DNA of 64,000 nt from the NCBI GenBank assembly GCA_028641055.1, contig CM054063.1, forward strand, positions 50,593,827-50,657,826. The letters run 5' to 3'. This document shows positions 11,500-23,867 of this stretch, piece after piece. The translations under genes were made by a program, and so were the position numbers. A model generated the notes under the pieces. The model was not told the origin of the DNA, did not search any database, and worked only from the letters and a program-made list of their open reading frames with translations. Origin of the DNA: Alopecurus myosuroides. Its lineage: Eukaryota; Streptophyta; Magnoliopsida; Poales; Poaceae. Position 1 is the stretch's first letter. The number at the start of each line of letters is the position of its first letter.

Positions 11500-12714
11500 G
11501 CAAGTTATCACTCACATGAACCATTGTGTTCCTTTCAACATTGGTTACCGATACTTTCCGTTGTCTATTTCTGCTAGCCCTATGTATCGTTGCTACTGTT
11601 ACGAACCTATCACATGATACCTTGAACCCTGATATTGCCTCACCTCCAGTCCTAAAACCCTTTTGGTTGAGCCCGTGTCTTGCTAGCATGCTTAGGGTTG
11701 TTTTGCTCGAGTCTGTTATCAGTTACCTTCTGTTATCATATCTGTTCATATTCTGGGGCTCGATGTTAAACAACAACCTGTTAATTTGAGGTAATACTAA
11801 TTTGCTGATAAGGCACCGGCAGGAGGCCCGGCGTGGTTTTGAGGCCTGCTAGTGTCGACCCTAATAGGAAAAGGGTCTTGTCTACTGATCCATGATGAGC
11901 GCACTATCCGCATGTGGGAAGCGTGTATGGGCGCCCCCCTCAATTTGATTCGATTCGCATCTCGTCCAAATCACCACACTTAGTTCGGGCTTTCCATTTG
12001 ATGCACGCATATGCAGGTACGAACCCGAGGCCAGGGTGGAACTTTTGTAGTCGGCATTTAGGGCGGCGTGGTCTTCCAGTGCTATGAGGGTCCCCTTTTC
12101 TTCGTGGGGCTCGATTAGCCGCGCACGCACAGCACGTGGTGCTTTGGGCTTGATGCGAAGAAGAGTTGAGTTGTGTTGAGTGCCCCGCTTGGTGGGAAAG
12201 GCCTTCCCATCTGGCGGGTTATTCTTACGTGTACGGCCAAATTGGTGCACCCCTGCAGGGATAAATCTTCTCGATAAGCCGTGTTTTCCGCGGTTATGGT
12301 TGACTTGGTGAAAGTACTTGCTAACAAGTACTCAGAACAACTTACACCTAACTAATGATAACCTGTCTAGTAATAGGCTTATTGACACAACAATCTGAAT
12401 CATCATAATCCAACTGCGTGAGTTATCCTCGGATTGCTTCTTAGGATAAGGGGCGAGATCCAGGATGGGTTTGTTTGGTGGTTAGTTGTAGTTGGTTACG
12501 ATACGCTATCTTACCCCTTTCTGTTAGACCGGAAGTTGTAGTATGTTTCTGTAGTTGGTTAGTGCAGCCAGTTGCAGCATCTTTTATATCCCCTTTCTTC
12601 CGTTGATCCCAAGGCATCTGTGCTTGGTGTTGACGGGCTATACTTTGGTGAACTGTGAGTCTTGCTTGCCAGTACGTTTATGTACTGACCCCTTTGGGGC
12701 TGTGGTTTCCGCAG

Positions 12715-12779
12715 ACTACGCTTACGAGGATCCCCGTGACGGCTACTACGTGGAGTTTGACGAGGCTGCTGACGAGTAG
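12715..12779 (+). other. Exon-like acidic block 2 within the chromovirus LTR, ends in a stop
   Basis: Preceded by a strong acceptor (GGTTTCCGCAG). Joined to block 1 it continues the acidic frame (YAYEDPRDGYYVEFDEAADE) and ends TAG at 12,777-12,779. The 3' LTR copy is 23,183-23,247. The two differences between copies (GTG/GTT and GCT/GCC) are both synonymous. The sample is tiny but consistent with coding. Confidence 0.4.
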
Positions 12780-13253
12780 GTAGCGGACCCGGGCAGGATC
12801 CGAGACATCGTGGATGGGCTCCGTTTTCTTTTCATTCCCGGCTTCTTAAGCCTATTTGGATTTGTCTGTACTCAGACCCTTTGAATGCTTCCGCTGAGTT
12901 GTAATGATGTTATGTTGGGACATGTGTCCTCTGGATGATTGTATTTGCTATTCTCTGCCCTAGTGAGGGCCAGTTGCAACTTATTTCCATCTTTTGTGTC
13001 TTAGAGATATGTTATGTTATCATCTTGTTCAAAGCTGTTGACGTACCATGTGTGTATGGTATGAAGTACGTCAAGGGTAGTGTCCTGATTTCTACGGGAT
13101 AGTTTACATTGACGGTGAATAGTAACGATTGGTTGTCACACATAAGTGTTGGCCTACTCGTAAGAGATGCGGGTGCCGGTAAGCCCCGTAATCCAATCAA
13201 AATACTGTTCAGTTCGTACGATGAGTATCCTCTAGAAGTCTGGGTGCGACAAA

Positions 13254-13266
13254 TGGTATCAGAGCC
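13254..13266 (+). promoter_or_regulatory. Primer binding site of the chromovirus
   Basis: TGGTATCAGAGCC sits two bases after the LTR end at 13,251. It is complementary to the 3' end of initiator tRNA-Met and fixes the plus orientation. Confidence 0.95.
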
Positions 13267-13792
13267 TGTCTGCCTGTAGGATCCCTTTTACTGGTCGCAG
13301 TTGAGTCTAGAAACTATTTTTGTAGCTATATAGGAAAAATGAAACGTGAGAGTAGGAATTCTGCCATTTTTCTTCTTTCCCCACCCACCCACCCTTTTCT
13401 GGTAAGGAAGTGCAACGTTGTTTTCTGTTCTCACCTAAACTTTCAAGTTAGGATTTCACGAATCCTGGTTTCGCTAGGATAGTTATATCTACTAGACCAT
13501 AGGAATGGAGGTGGTTGTGACATGATTTATCATGTTGCCTACTCATGATTGAGAACGGAGGCGTGTAAGCCCCGGAAGCAAATCCTCTATCCCTTAAGCA
13601 GTAGATATTGATCCTTTAGAAGCCCGGATGGGTTTTTCCGTAGTACCTCAGGAGTTTTGGTCTCGTGTTTCCCGTTGTTGCTTCGATATCCTGTTCTTCT
13701 CAACATCCTTTTCGTCCGTTGAAACCTTGTTGTTGCTTTCCACTTCAGTTCTTCTACCGGCGTCTAATCAAAACTTCCCCGATCATCCGTAG
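13267..13792 (+). mobile_element. Chromovirus leader
   Basis: This untranslated stretch lies between the primer site and the extra upstream frame. It is pyrimidine-rich in places (a CCCACCCACCCACCC run near 13,381). I see no gene in it. Confidence 0.6.
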
Positions 13793-14608
13793 ATGGATCT
13801 CAGGTTCTACCCGCAGGTGGTTCGGATGACTCGTTGCGAGAGCACTGCCGGTTATCCGGAGATGCTGAGAGACATGGTCACTTATCTGGGGTTCCGTTGG
13901 GCACCAGAGTACTAGGTCTACGAGCAGCAGCGAGAGTTTGACCAGACCTACTACCAGGCTATCGTCTACATTCTGTCAGATGATGGCATGAGCGTTGTCC
14001 ACCGCTACGAGGCAGTAGGTTCCACAGTGGATATGGCCGTGCAGCAGGCAGCTTACGTGAGTCTCACCGTCCTTCGTGCTGACTACTGGGGATTTGACGA
14101 TTCTATCTATCGCCACATCCCCCGTGGTTACATCACTTCAGCGGGAGCTCACTTCACCCTCTACGACAACCTGGATGTCTACGAGCATGATAACACCAGG
14201 CTGCACACCACCGCTCAGTTTGTGAGGCACAGTGACGCTGTTGCCACCACACTTTCTCAGGAGTTGGCCTCAGTCAGGGAGCAGCTCTACCTTGCTTTGA
14301 CTCGTCTGGCGACGTACACCACAGACTTTGTTGGAGATGAGCGCTTTGCACGTTTCGATCAGCCAGTTGGTCGTCGTTTGCCAGATGCTGGAGGTTACGA
14401 GCCGATCAGAGGTCCACTCCTCAACCTCGGAGCTGGTTACACTGGGATTCCCCGCTTTGGAGCACAGGGAGACGACGCGTTGTACTTCACCACACCGAGA
14501 GTTGCTCTCAGAGCAGTCCCGATCTATGTGGATCGTCGTTCTACCTACTTTCGTGGGCCTCCTCCTCACCGTACCCCTCGTCGTACTACTCACCGCCGTC
14601 CTGCGTGA
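13793..14608 (+). pseudogene. Extra open frame upstream of Gag (ORF0-like), one in-frame TAG
   Basis: From ATG 13,793 a frame of 272 codons is open except for TAG at 13,913-13,915, one base change from CAG. After the stop it can restart at ATG 13,988 for 206 residues. The protein has no motif I recognise: it is rich in Tyr, Arg and Val, has a helical middle part (VREQLYLALTRLAT) and a basic, Pro/Arg/Thr-rich C-terminus. It lies between the primer site and Gag, in a different frame from Gag. The length of open frame argues that it was coding until recently. Role unknown. Confidence 0.6.
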
Positions 14609-14818
14609 TGAGCATGGGAGTACCGATGTATCCATTCATAGCTATGTTTAGTTATCCTTTGGCTTTCGAACCATGTAATGGTGTGTTGGATATTCTGATG
14701 TATTTGAACATGTGATGATATACTTGTTGGTTATCTATTCATGCATCGGAATAATCTATCTTTCGGTTACTAAGTCTATCCTTTTCTATTGCTGTGCTAA
14801 AATGCATGTCTATTCAGG

Positions 14819-17800
14819 ATGCCGCCAACAAGGAGCAACCCGCCTGAGCCACCTCCGATCACGGAGCTGTTGACTCAGATGACTCAGGTCGTGACTCAGA
14901 TGGCCCAGATCCAGGCTAACCAGCACAACAACCAGAATGCTCCGCGAGTCAGCATCAAGGAGTTTCTGAGTCTGGGGCCGAGAGCTTTCGTGGCAACACG
15001 TGAGCCTCTGGATGCTGATGACTGGATCCGGGAGATGGCCAGGGCTCTGGACATTGCTCACGTTGCCGAGGAAGACAAAGTCAAGTATGCCACCTACCTA
15101 CTGAAGGGTCAGGCAGCTACCTGGTGGGAGAACTATCAGACCATGAGAGCTGGATACCCAATCACCTGGGGTTGTTTCAAGGATGCCTTCCTGAAGCACC
15201 ACATCCCAGATGGTCTCATGGAAAGGATGCGTGAAGAGTTCTGCTCTCTTAAGCAGGGCAAGCTGGACGTCATTGGCTACCAGAATGAGTTCAATCGCCT
15301 CGCTCGTTATGCTGGTGATGAGGTGTCCACTGAGGCTAAGAAGATGGCAAGGTTCCGCCGAGGTTTTAACCCGAAACTCAAGTACGCCCTCACCAACATC
15401 AAGTGCAAAGACTTCGAGGAGCTCGTGAACACCGCGCTCAATGAGGAAAATGGGCGCAAGGCGTTCGAAGAGTCTCGCAAGCACTCGCGTGAGGGTGGTT
15501 CCTCCTCCAACATGACCACCCCTCCGCAGAAGCGCCGCATCTGGGTGCCAAATGGTGCTGTCACTAGGGCTCCATATGCCGAAGCTTCTCCAGGCTTCGC
15601 TTCCCGCCCACCCAACCCAGCTCAGATGCAGGCTCAGAGGTTCTCAATGGGACAGCCAAGGCCAGATGCACCTCGTGTCGTCACTTGTTACAAATGCAAG
15701 CAGACAGGGCACTATGCTCATAAGTGCACTCAGAGGCAGCTACCTCCACCACCTCCTCGCCCCAACACCAACCAGGCAATGGTTCGTGCTCCCCCGGCTA
15801 AAGCCTTCAATTCCAACAACAGGCCTGTCGGGAGGACCGCGAGGGTGAATCATATCAAGGCCGACAAAGCTGAGGAAGCTGCTGACGTCGTTCTCGATAC
15901 ATTCCCCGTAAACTCTAACCCAGCTAAAGTGTTGTTTGATACCGGAGCATCGCATTCTTTCGTGTCAAAGATCTTTGCGACAGCAGTTAAACTAACTTTT
16001 GTTGGTTTGGGTTCCCCGCTAGTAGTAAACTCCCCTGGAGCAACTATGCAAACTTCCAAGATCAGTCATGAGAATCAGATCTTAATTGGAGGTCACATAT
16101 TCCTCGCTTCCCTCATTCTGCTTGGCAATTCTGACATTGATGTCATTCTTGGCATGGATTGGTTGAAGGCCAATAAAGCTACGATTGATTGTGCTCAGAA
16201 GTCAATAACTCTGTTCCACCCTTCCGGCCAGATAGTCTATTCTCCAAATGAATCAAGTTCTGTTCAGCTGTCCAACCTCGATGCTAAACCTCTACCTCTA
16301 CTTGAAAATGTTCCGGTGGTTTGTGAATTCCCTGACGTCTTTCCAGAAGAGTTGCCAGGGATGCCTCCGGACAGAGCAGTTGAGTTCGTGATCGAGCTTG
16401 AACCAGGTACTGCTCCAATCTCTAAGCATCCATACAAGATAGCTCCTCCTGAACTGAAATTGTTGAAGGAGCAAATCGATATGTACATGGAAAAAGGTTA
16501 CATTCAGCCTAGTTCCTCCGCTTGGGGTTGCCCAACTCTGTTTGTTGCCAAGAAGGATCAAACAAAAAGACTCGTGGTCGACTATCGTCCTCTCAACGAG
16601 AAAACCATCAAAAACAAGTATCCAATTCCTCGTATCGATGATCTTTTTGATCAACTTGCTGGAGCCTCAATATTCTCAAAGTTGGACTTGAGGATGGGTT
16701 ACCATCAAATAAAGATCAGAAAGGAAGATATTCCAAAAACAGCTTTCACCACTCGGTACGGTCTATATGAATACACTGTCATGTCCTTTGGTCTCACCAA
16801 TGCACCGGCGACATTCTCAAGACTCATGAATTCTATTTTCCATGAATACCTCGACAAGTTCGTTGTGGTATATCTTGATGACATCCTGGTCTACTCAAAA
16901 TCCGGGGAAGAGCATGGAGAACACCTTCGTCTCACTCTCATGAAACTTCGCGAGCATCGTCTATATGCCAAGTTTTCCAAATGTGAGCTCTGGATTCCAG
17001 AAGTTGCTTACCTTGGTCATGTCATCTCTGCCAAAGGCATAGCCATTGACCCAGAAAAGGTTAAGGCAATTGTTGATTGGAAACCTCCTAAGACGGTAAA
17101 ACAAGTTAGAAGCTTTCTTGGCTTGGCTAGCTATTGCCGTCGTTTCGTCCAAAACTTCTCCAAGATTGCTAAACCTCTCACTGATCTCACAAAGAAGGAC
17201 AAGAAGTTCGTTTGGACTCCACAATGTGATGAGAGTTTCAATCTCCCGAAGACTAAACTCACTTCTACCCCAGTTCTGGTTGGCCCAGATACTACCAAAC
17301 CTTTCCAGATATTCTGCGATGCATCTCTCCAAGGTCTAGGTGCAGTTCTTATGCAAGAACGTCAAGTTGTGGCTTATGCTTCACGTCAGTTGAATGCACA
17401 TGAGCAAAACTATCCCACACATGACCTAGAACTTGCAGCAGTTGTGTTTGCCCTCAAGAAATGGAGGCAATACTTGTTGGGTAATCGCACTGAAATATTT
17501 TTCGATCATAAGAGTCTGAAATATATCTTCACTCAACCAGATCTAAACCTCAGGCAAAGGAGATGGATTGAAAAGATTAAAGACTTTGATCTCACCATTT
17601 CTTACACTCCAGGCAAGGCTAATGTTATGGCCGATGCTCTCAGTCGCAAGTCGTATTGCAATAATCTCATGATCATGGAAAGCCAACCTCCACTTCATGA
17701 AGAATTCCAGAAGCTGGACCTTGGTCTTGTTCCTCAAGGCTATCTTGCTAACTTGACAGCCAGTCCAACTCTCGAGGATAAGATTCGTTCTGAACAACTT

Positions 17801-19210
17801 CGTGATACTGAAATCAAGAAGATGGTAGAACACATCAAAGAAGGCAAGGAGAAATTTAAGTCCTTCTCAATTGATGACAAAGGAACTGTGTTCTTCGAAG
17901 GACGCATTGCAGTTCCTCAAGTTCAAAGTCTCAAAGATATCATTCTCAAGGAGGCTCATGAAACTCCTCTTTCCATTCACCCTGGAAGTACAAAGATGTA
18001 CCAGGATCTCAAGACTCTGTATTGGTGGCCTGGCATGAAACGTGAAATTGCTCAATACGTTTCTGAATGCGACGTTTGTCAACGTGTTAAGGCAGTCCAT
18101 CAGAAAACAGTCGGTCTACTCCAACCTCTGAAAATCCCTGAGTGGAAGTGGGACATGATTGAAATGGACTTCGTCACTGGTTTTCCAAAGTCCAAGAAGG
18201 GCAACGATGCAATCTTCGTTGTTATTGATCGTCTCACTAAGGTAGCTCACTTCTTTGCTGTCAAAGAAACAATCTCAGCTAGCCAGTTAGCAGAACTCTA
18301 CACAGCAAGGATCGTTCCTCTTCATGGTGTTCCATTGGAAATAAGCTCAGACCGTGGAAGCATATTCACTTCTCATTTCTGGAAAAGCTTTCAAGAAGCA
18401 TTGGGCACCAAACTTCTGTTCAGCACAGCTTATCACCCTCAGTCTCAGGGGCAAGTCGAAAGAGTCAATCAGATTCTCGAGGATATGCTCAGAGCATGTG
18501 GTATCTCCTTTGGCATGAAATGGGAGGATTGCCTTCCATATGCTGAATTCTCCTACAACAACAGCTACCAGGAAAGCCTAGGTATGGCACCATTTGAAGC
18601 ACTCTATGGCCGCAGATGCAGGAGTCCAATCAATTGGTCTGGAGCTGGTGAACGTTCACTCTTAGGCCCTGACATTTTTAAGGAAGCCGAGGAGAAAGTT
18701 CGTATCATTCGTGACAATCTCAAGATTGCTCAGTCTCGTCAGAAAAGCTACTATGACAGCAAGCACAGGGATATGATCTATGCACCTGGTGACAAAGCAT
18801 ATCTCCGTGTAACTCCCCTCAGAGGCACTCATCGTTTTGGTGTGAAAGGAAAGCTTGCACCAAGATACATTGGTCCTTTCAACATTCTCTCAAGGCGTGC
18901 AGAAAATGCTTATCGTCTTGAACTTCCAGAAAAACTATCCAAGGTGCACGATGTGTTTCACGTGTCACAACTCAACAAGTGCTTCAAGGATCCAGATCGT
19001 GCAGTTGATCATGGTTCTATTGAACTGCAAGATGATCTCTCTTATGAGGAGAACCCTGTTCGTATTCTCGATGAGACCGAGCGTAAGACTCGCAACAAGA
19101 GCACCAAGTTCTTGAAAGTGCAGTGGTCGCATCATTCCGATAAAGAGGCAACATGGGAGACCGAAGAGGATCTTCGCAAGAAGTATCCGGACCTTTTCAT
19201 TTCTCAGTAG
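14819..19210 (+). CDS. Gag-Pol polyprotein of the chromovirus, intact
   Basis: One 1463-codon frame with all expected parts. Gag is at about residues 50-190. The zinc knuckle [14 protein letters not shown] is at about 289. Aspartic protease has FDTGASHSF at about 372. Reverse transcriptase has YLDDILVYS at about 684. RNase H has FCDAS at about 830. Integrase has an HHCC finger (about 1053-1087), catalytic MDF and SDRG (about 1115 and 1176) and QVERVN near 1214. A chromodomain-like C-terminus occupies about 1395-1463, with W-x-x-x-x-x-x-x-A-T-W-E. The Gypsy domain order plus the chromodomain place it in the Tekay/Del chromoviruses. The chromodomain is thought to direct integration to heterochromatin. 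I see no stop or frameshift; all catalytic motifs look normal. Confidence 0.97.
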   Translation: MPPTRSNPPEPPPITELLTQMTQVVTQMAQIQANQHNNQNAPRVSIKEFLSLGPRAFVATREPLDADDWIREMARALDIAHVAEEDKVKYATYLLKGQAATWWENYQTMRAGYPITWGCFKDAFLKHHIPDGLMERMREEFCSLKQGKLDVIGYQNEFNRLARYAGDEVSTEAKKMARFRRGFNPKLKYALTNIKCKDFEELVNTALNEENGRKAFEESRKHSREGGSSSNMTTPPQKRRIWVPNGAVTRAPYAEASPGFASRPPNPAQMQAQRFSMGQPRPDAPRVVTCYKCKQTGHYAHKCTQRQLPPPPPRPNTNQAMVRAPPAKAFNSNNRPVGRTARVNHIKADKAEEAADVVLDTFPVNSNPAKVLFDTGASHSFVSKIFATAVKLTFVGLGSPLVVNSPGATMQTSKISHENQILIGGHIFLASLILLGNSDIDVILGMDWLKANKATIDCAQKSITLFHPSGQIVYSPNESSSVQLSNLDAKPLPLLENVPVVCEFPDVFPEELPGMPPDRAVEFVIELEPGTAPISKHPYKIAPPELKLLKEQIDMYMEKGYIQPSSSAWGCPTLFVAKKDQTKRLVVDYRPLNEKTIKNKYPIPRIDDLFDQLAGASIFSKLDLRMGYHQIKIRKEDIPKTAFTTRYGLYEYTVMSFGLTNAPATFSRLMNSIFHEYLDKFVVVYLDDILVYSKSGEEHGEHLRLTLMKLREHRLYAKFSKCELWIPEVAYLGHVISAKGIAIDPEKVKAIVDWKPPKTVKQVRSFLGLASYCRRFVQNFSKIAKPLTDLTKKDKKFVWTPQCDESFNLPKTKLTSTPVLVGPDTTKPFQIFCDASLQGLGAVLMQERQVVAYASRQLNAHEQNYPTHDLELAAVVFALKKWRQYLLGNRTEIFFDHKSLKYIFTQPDLNLRQRRWIEKIKDFDLTISYTPGKANVMADALSRKSYCNNLMIMESQPPLHEEFQKLDLGLVPQGYLANLTASPTLEDKIRSEQLRDTEIKKMVEHIKEGKEKFKSFSIDDKGTVFFEGRIAVPQVQSLKDIILKEAHETPLSIHPGSTKMYQDLKTLYWWPGMKREIAQYVSECDVCQRVKAVHQKTVGLLQPLKIPEWKWDMIEMDFVTGFPKSKKGNDAIFVVIDRLTKVAHFFAVKETISASQLAELYTARIVPLHGVPLEISSDRGSIFTSHFWKSFQEALGTKLLFSTAYHPQSQGQVERVNQILEDMLRACGISFGMKWEDCLPYAEFSYNNSYQESLGMAPFEALYGRRCRSPINWSGAGERSLLGPDIFKEAEEKVRIIRDNLKIAQSRQKSYYDSKHRDMIYAPGDKAYLRVTPLRGTHRFGVKGKLAPRYIGPFNILSRRAENAYRLELPEKLSKVHDVFHVSQLNKCFKDPDRAVDHGSIELQDDLSYEENPVRILDETERKTRNKSTKFLKVQWSHHSDKEATWETEEDLRKKYPDLFISQ

Positions 19211-19247
19211 GAATCTCGGGGCGCGATTCCTTCAAGGGGGGGCGTTT
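19211..19247 (+). promoter_or_regulatory. Short 3' tail with polypurine tract of the chromovirus
   Basis: The tract AAGGGGGGGC (about 19,234-19,243) lies just before the 3' LTR start at 19,248. It is the expected primer for plus-strand synthesis. The stop codon of Gag-Pol is only 37 bases from the LTR. Confidence 0.75.
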
Positions 19248-22200
19248 TGTAACATCCCAAGTATGAAAAACTCCCTAGTTGTTTTGTTCCTTGTTTAATT
19301 TAAGTATTGCATCATGTCATCATTTTGTTTGCATTTGTTTCCTATTTGTTGCATCTGTGTTTCCCTGTTTTTACAATTCAAATTTAACTTTATTCAAACA
19401 ATTTGTTTCATACTTGCTCTGTTACAACATTTGAAATAAAAATCACAAATAAAAAAACAACCAATTTTTTTCATATTATTCCATAATGATCACTTATTTA
19501 AATGATGGTTTTAATCAAACAATTAAATTCCAAATCACATTTAAAATTCAAACCAATTGCATCAAACAGAACCACTTTGAAATTATGAATGTTTTCAACA
19601 CAAATTACCTCATCTTGTTTATAATTAACATAGGGTTCACCCTATTTAGAAGTGTGTTTTTATTAATGTTCATCTAATAAAGAAATTCATTCAATTTTGG
19701 TTTAAATTCAAACAGCAAGCAAGTTTCAAACTTTTTGAAAAATAAAACTTAGCATCTGTTTGCTTTTGACCTAAGGAACTTCCCCTAATTTTTCCAAATT
19801 TTTTACTAACCTAAAAACCATCTTTTCCTTCCAATTTCTTTTTCAGCAAAAAAAAAACAGGAGAACAAATTTAAAAACAAAGATTTTGGCGCCAAAGGGA
19901 GTGGGCTGCGCCCAGCCCACCTCGTCTTCCTTCCGCGCGCAGCCCAGCCCGATACTTAACGTAGAAAAACGGTTCGTTTTTTTTTCTCTGTTCTATTCGA
20001 TCATCTCCCCCGTGTACGGCAGCCGATCCGGAGCGCCACGGCGGCATCGGCGAGCTCCAACGGCGATCCGTGCCCCCCGTGCCCTATAAGAGCTCCCCGC
20101 GGACCCCTAGCCCTAACCCTAGCCCCCTAGGTCCCTGTTCCCTCGCCTCCGCCGCCAATTGCTCCTCTCTGCCACCGTCCTCCTCACCGCTGCAGCTCAC
20201 CGGCGTTTTCCCCTCTGAAGCCGCCATGACAACCACCGCAGCAGCCTCCCATATACCCACCTAAACCCTGGAAACGAAACCCCACTCTCCCTTCTACCGT
20301 TTGAACACCGTAGGTTCCCCGGAGAGCCACCACATCCTCGCCGCCGTCCAGGGACTTGCCGCCGTCGAGCTCGTCACGGGCCTCTGCAACCACGACCACG
20401 CGGTGAGCCACCGTCTACTCCTCCTCTCACCCTCTGCTTGCGCACGCTTCCGTGCACGTTGCACACATCTGCACCCGCGCACTGCACCACCGGCAGCATC
20501 CACGCGCGCAGCAACCACCGCTCGTCGCCGGTGAAGTTTCTCTGTCATGTTCAGAAACATCGCGCGTGTTAAGTTCAGTTAACTGCTAGATCTGAAGGTT
20601 ATCCTCTCCGCGTCGCTGTTACTGACAACGAAACGAAGACACCGCAGTGGTTCAGTGCAGTGTGCGCGCAGCGTGAGGTGCAGGGATCGATCCCTCGCGC
20701 TGCGAATAAATCCCACCTTTTTTCCTCTGTGGCTGACAGGAAGGGTCCACCAGGCAGTGACCCTGGTGGCCACGCAAGCACGCACACGCCACGCTGGCCC
20801 CCCAGGCCCACGCGCAGAGGCTGTGGCTAGGCCACCGTGCTGTAACGAAAGTTTCTGCACGTTTCTGTTTCAAAAATAGATCCTTTTTAATTACAGTTTG
20901 GTCCTCAATTTTAATTTGTTAATAACTTTTAATCTGTAACTCTAAACAACAAAAGTGAAATATGTTTATTGTTCTAAATTAAATTGCCTACCCAACTATG
21001 CCATTTGTTTCCTGTTTTGAATTTTCAAAATGCAATTCAAATTTGAATTCAATTAGTTCAATTGTATTTTGCTAAAATTCATAACTAATTCATTCTTAAT
21101 CCAAATATTGCAAATAAAATATGTTTTCCATACCATTTTGAACCACCTATTCAAATATAAATTTTGTTTCATGGTTTGAATAATTTAAATTGCTTAAATA
21201 ATTTAAATCTTATTTAAATCATTTAAAAATTGCTAAAATCATAACTTCCTCAATTTAAATTATTTTTGAACATGCAAAATATGTTTTCAAACCACCAAAG
21301 TATAAACTTCTCAAATGTGAATTTGAAATTATGTTTCGATCAAATAAAATTCATGCTTGTTTTAATTTCATTTAAAACTTGTTTAATTTTGCTTAAGTCA
21401 TAATAAATTCATCCAAAGTCCTTTTTCAATATTTGAAACATGTAATCCACCCAAAAATTCATGATCTTTTCAAATATGAATTTTGTTATTTATTTTGCAC
21501 AAGTTAAATTGGTGAAAACAACAAATACTTGTGTGTCACCTTTAAGGCACCAAAAATTCCCTAAATTAATAAATAAAATTCTAAATTGCCAAACCTCATT
21601 TCCCTTTGGTTCTAATGTTGTTATTTTGTTGTTTTCCTCATGCATGCATCATAATAATCCACCTTCACCTGTTGATTAGTTGGAAAACAAATAATCTAAC
21701 CAAAATCCATGGGCTTTTCATATGCAACTCAAAATTGCATATGTGTCCATTTAAATTGTGTTACCATGTCAATTAGTTTATTTTGATGCATCTATTAACT
21801 TGACATGCATCATCCCATGATTGTGAACTATGCCATGATATTGATTGTTTATTTTTTCCTGTATTGTTTGTTTGCTTCTTCTCGGATAGACGACGACGTT
21901 GAGACCGACGATCTTTACGACACCCCTTCTGAGGATCTAGCTCAGTACCCGGCTGCTGAGTTTGCAGGCAAGTTATCACTCACATGAACCATTGTGTTCC
22001 TTTCAACATTGGTTACCGATACTTTCCGTTGTCTATTTCTGCTAGCCCTATGTATCGTTGCTTCTGTTACGAACCTATCACATGATACCTTGAACCCTGA
22101 TATTGCCTCACCTCCAGTCCTAAAACCCTTTTGGTTGAGCCCGTGTCTTGCTAGCATGCTTAGGGTTGTTTTGCTCGAGTCTGTTATCAGTTACCTTCTG

Positions 22201-23719
22201 TTATCATATCTGTTCATATTCTGGGGCTCGATGTTAAACAACAACCTGTTAATTTGAGGTAATACTAATTTGCTGATAAGGCACCGGCAGGAGGCCCGGC
22301 GTGGTTTTGAGGCCTGCTAGTGTCGACCCTAATAGGAAAAGGGTCTTGTCTACTGATCCATGATGAGCGCACTATCCGCATGTGGGAAGCGTGTATGGGC
22401 GCCCCCCTCAATTTGATTCGATTCGCATCTCGTCCAAATCACCATACTTAGTTCGGGCTTTCCATTTGATGCACGCATATGCAGGTACGAACCCGAGGCC
22501 AGGGTGGAACTTTTGTAGTCGGCATTTAGGGCGGCGTGGTCTTCCAGTGCTATGAGGGTCCCCTTTTCTTCGTGGGGCTCAATTAGCCGCGCACGCACAG
22601 CACGTGGTGCTTTGGGCTTGATGCGAAGAAGAGTTGAGTTGTGTTGAGTGCCCCGCTTGGTGGGAAAGGCCTTCCCATCTGGCGGGTTATTCTTACGTGT
22701 ACGGCCAAATTGGTGCACCCCTGCAGGGATAAATCTTCTCGAGAAGCCGTGTTTTCCGCGGTTATGGTTGACTTGGTGAAAGTACTGGCTAACAAGTACT
22801 CAGAACAACTTACACCTAACTAATGATAACCTGTCTAGTAATAGGCTTATTGACACAACAATCTGAATCATCATAATCCAACTGCGTGAGTTATCCTCGG
22901 ATTGCTTCTTAGGATAAGGGGCGAGATCCAGGATGGGTTTGTTTGGTGGTTAGTTGTAGTTGGTTACGATACGCTATCTTACCCCTTTCTGTTAGACCGG
23001 AAGTTGTAGTATGTTTCTGTAGTTGGTTAGTGCAGCCAGTTGCAGCATCTTTTATATCCCCTTTCTTCCGTTGATCCCAAGGCATCTGTGCTTGGTGTTG
23101 ACGGCCTATACTTTGGTGAACTGTGAGTCTTGCTTGCCAGTACGTTTATGTACTGACCCCTTTGGGGCTGTGGTTTCCGCAGACTACGCTTACGAGGATC
23201 CCCGTGACGGCTACTACGTTGAGTTTGACGAGGCTGCCGACGAGTAGGTAGCGGACCCGGGCAGGATCCGAGACATCGTGGATGGGCTCCGTTTTCTTTT
23301 CATTCCCGGCTTCTTAAGCCTATTTGGATTTGTCTGTACTCAGACCCTTTGAATGCTTCCGCTGAGTTGTAATGATGTTATGTTGGGACATGTGTCCTCT
23401 GGATGATTGTATTTGCTATTCTCTGCCCTAGTGAGGGCCAGTTGCAACTTATTTCCATCTTTTGTGTCTTAGAGATATGTTATGTTATCATCTTGTTCAA
23501 AGCCGTTGACGTACCATGTGTGTATGGTATGAAGTACGTCAAGGGTAGTGTCCTGATTTCTACGGGATAGTTTACATCGACGGTGAATAGTAACGATTGG
23601 TTGTCACACATAAGTGTTGGCCTACTCGTAAGAGATGCGGGTGCCGGTAAGCCCCGTAATCCAATCAAAATACTGTTCAGTTCGTACGGTGAGTATCCTC
23701 TAGAAGTCCGGGTGCGACA
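19248..23719 (+). repeat. 3' LTR of the chromovirus (4472 bp)
   Basis: A near-identical copy of 8769-13,251, including the acidic exon-like blocks at 21,890-21,967 and 23,183-23,247. It is followed by AGTCC (23,720-23,724), the right target duplication. Confidence 0.96.
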
Positions 23720-23724
23720 AGTCC

Positions 23725-23867
23725 ATTGTTCAGTTGTGATGTAGTGTAGCTACTTGTTCTAGGTGGATGTTCAACCTTAACGGGTCTCCACTGAAAATGC
23801 CGGTATATAAAAAACAGTGAATGGAACAGAGGACAACACCATGGGTCTTCGGGATCTGGTGGGGGAC
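23725..23867 (+). mobile_element. Copia 3' untranslated region, right part, with polypurine tract
   Basis: This continues the Copia 3' end after the chromovirus. It ends in GGTGGGGGAC directly before the Copia 3' LTR, the expected polypurine tract. Confidence 0.85.

Larger units (their letters stand above)
8769..13251 (+). repeat. 5' LTR of the chromovirus (4483 bp)
   Basis: This is a very long LTR with four zones: an AT-rich start (8769-9400), a GC-rich block (9400-10,380) with a TATA-like CCTATAAGAG near 9602, a long AT-rich block (10,400-11,400), and a block holding two exon-like acidic segments (11,422-11,499 and 12,715-12,779). Against the 3' copy it differs by scattered substitutions and a few indels; the largest is 11 bp near 10,861. 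Short open frames elsewhere in it are unsupported. Confidence 0.95.
8769..23719 (+). mobile_element. Chromovirus (Tekay/Del-type Gypsy) retrotransposon, structurally complete
   Basis: Two LTRs of about 4.48 kb start TGTAACATCCC and end GGGTGCGACA, flanked by the duplication AGTCC (8764-8768 and 23,720-23,724). It has a tRNA-Met-type primer site, a polypurine tract, an extra frame upstream of Gag, and one open Gag-Pol frame with a C-terminal chromodomain. I counted about 35 substitutions between the LTRs (about 0.8%). At the commonly used grass rate of 1.3e-8 per site per year that implies insertion roughly 0.3 million years ago. It is the youngest layer of the left nest and may still be competent. 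Confidence 0.96.

Noticed and set aside
13254..13266. tRNA-like sequence at primer sites as a tRNA gene
   Set aside because: Only the 12-18 bases complementary to the tRNA 3' end are present; no cloverleaf.
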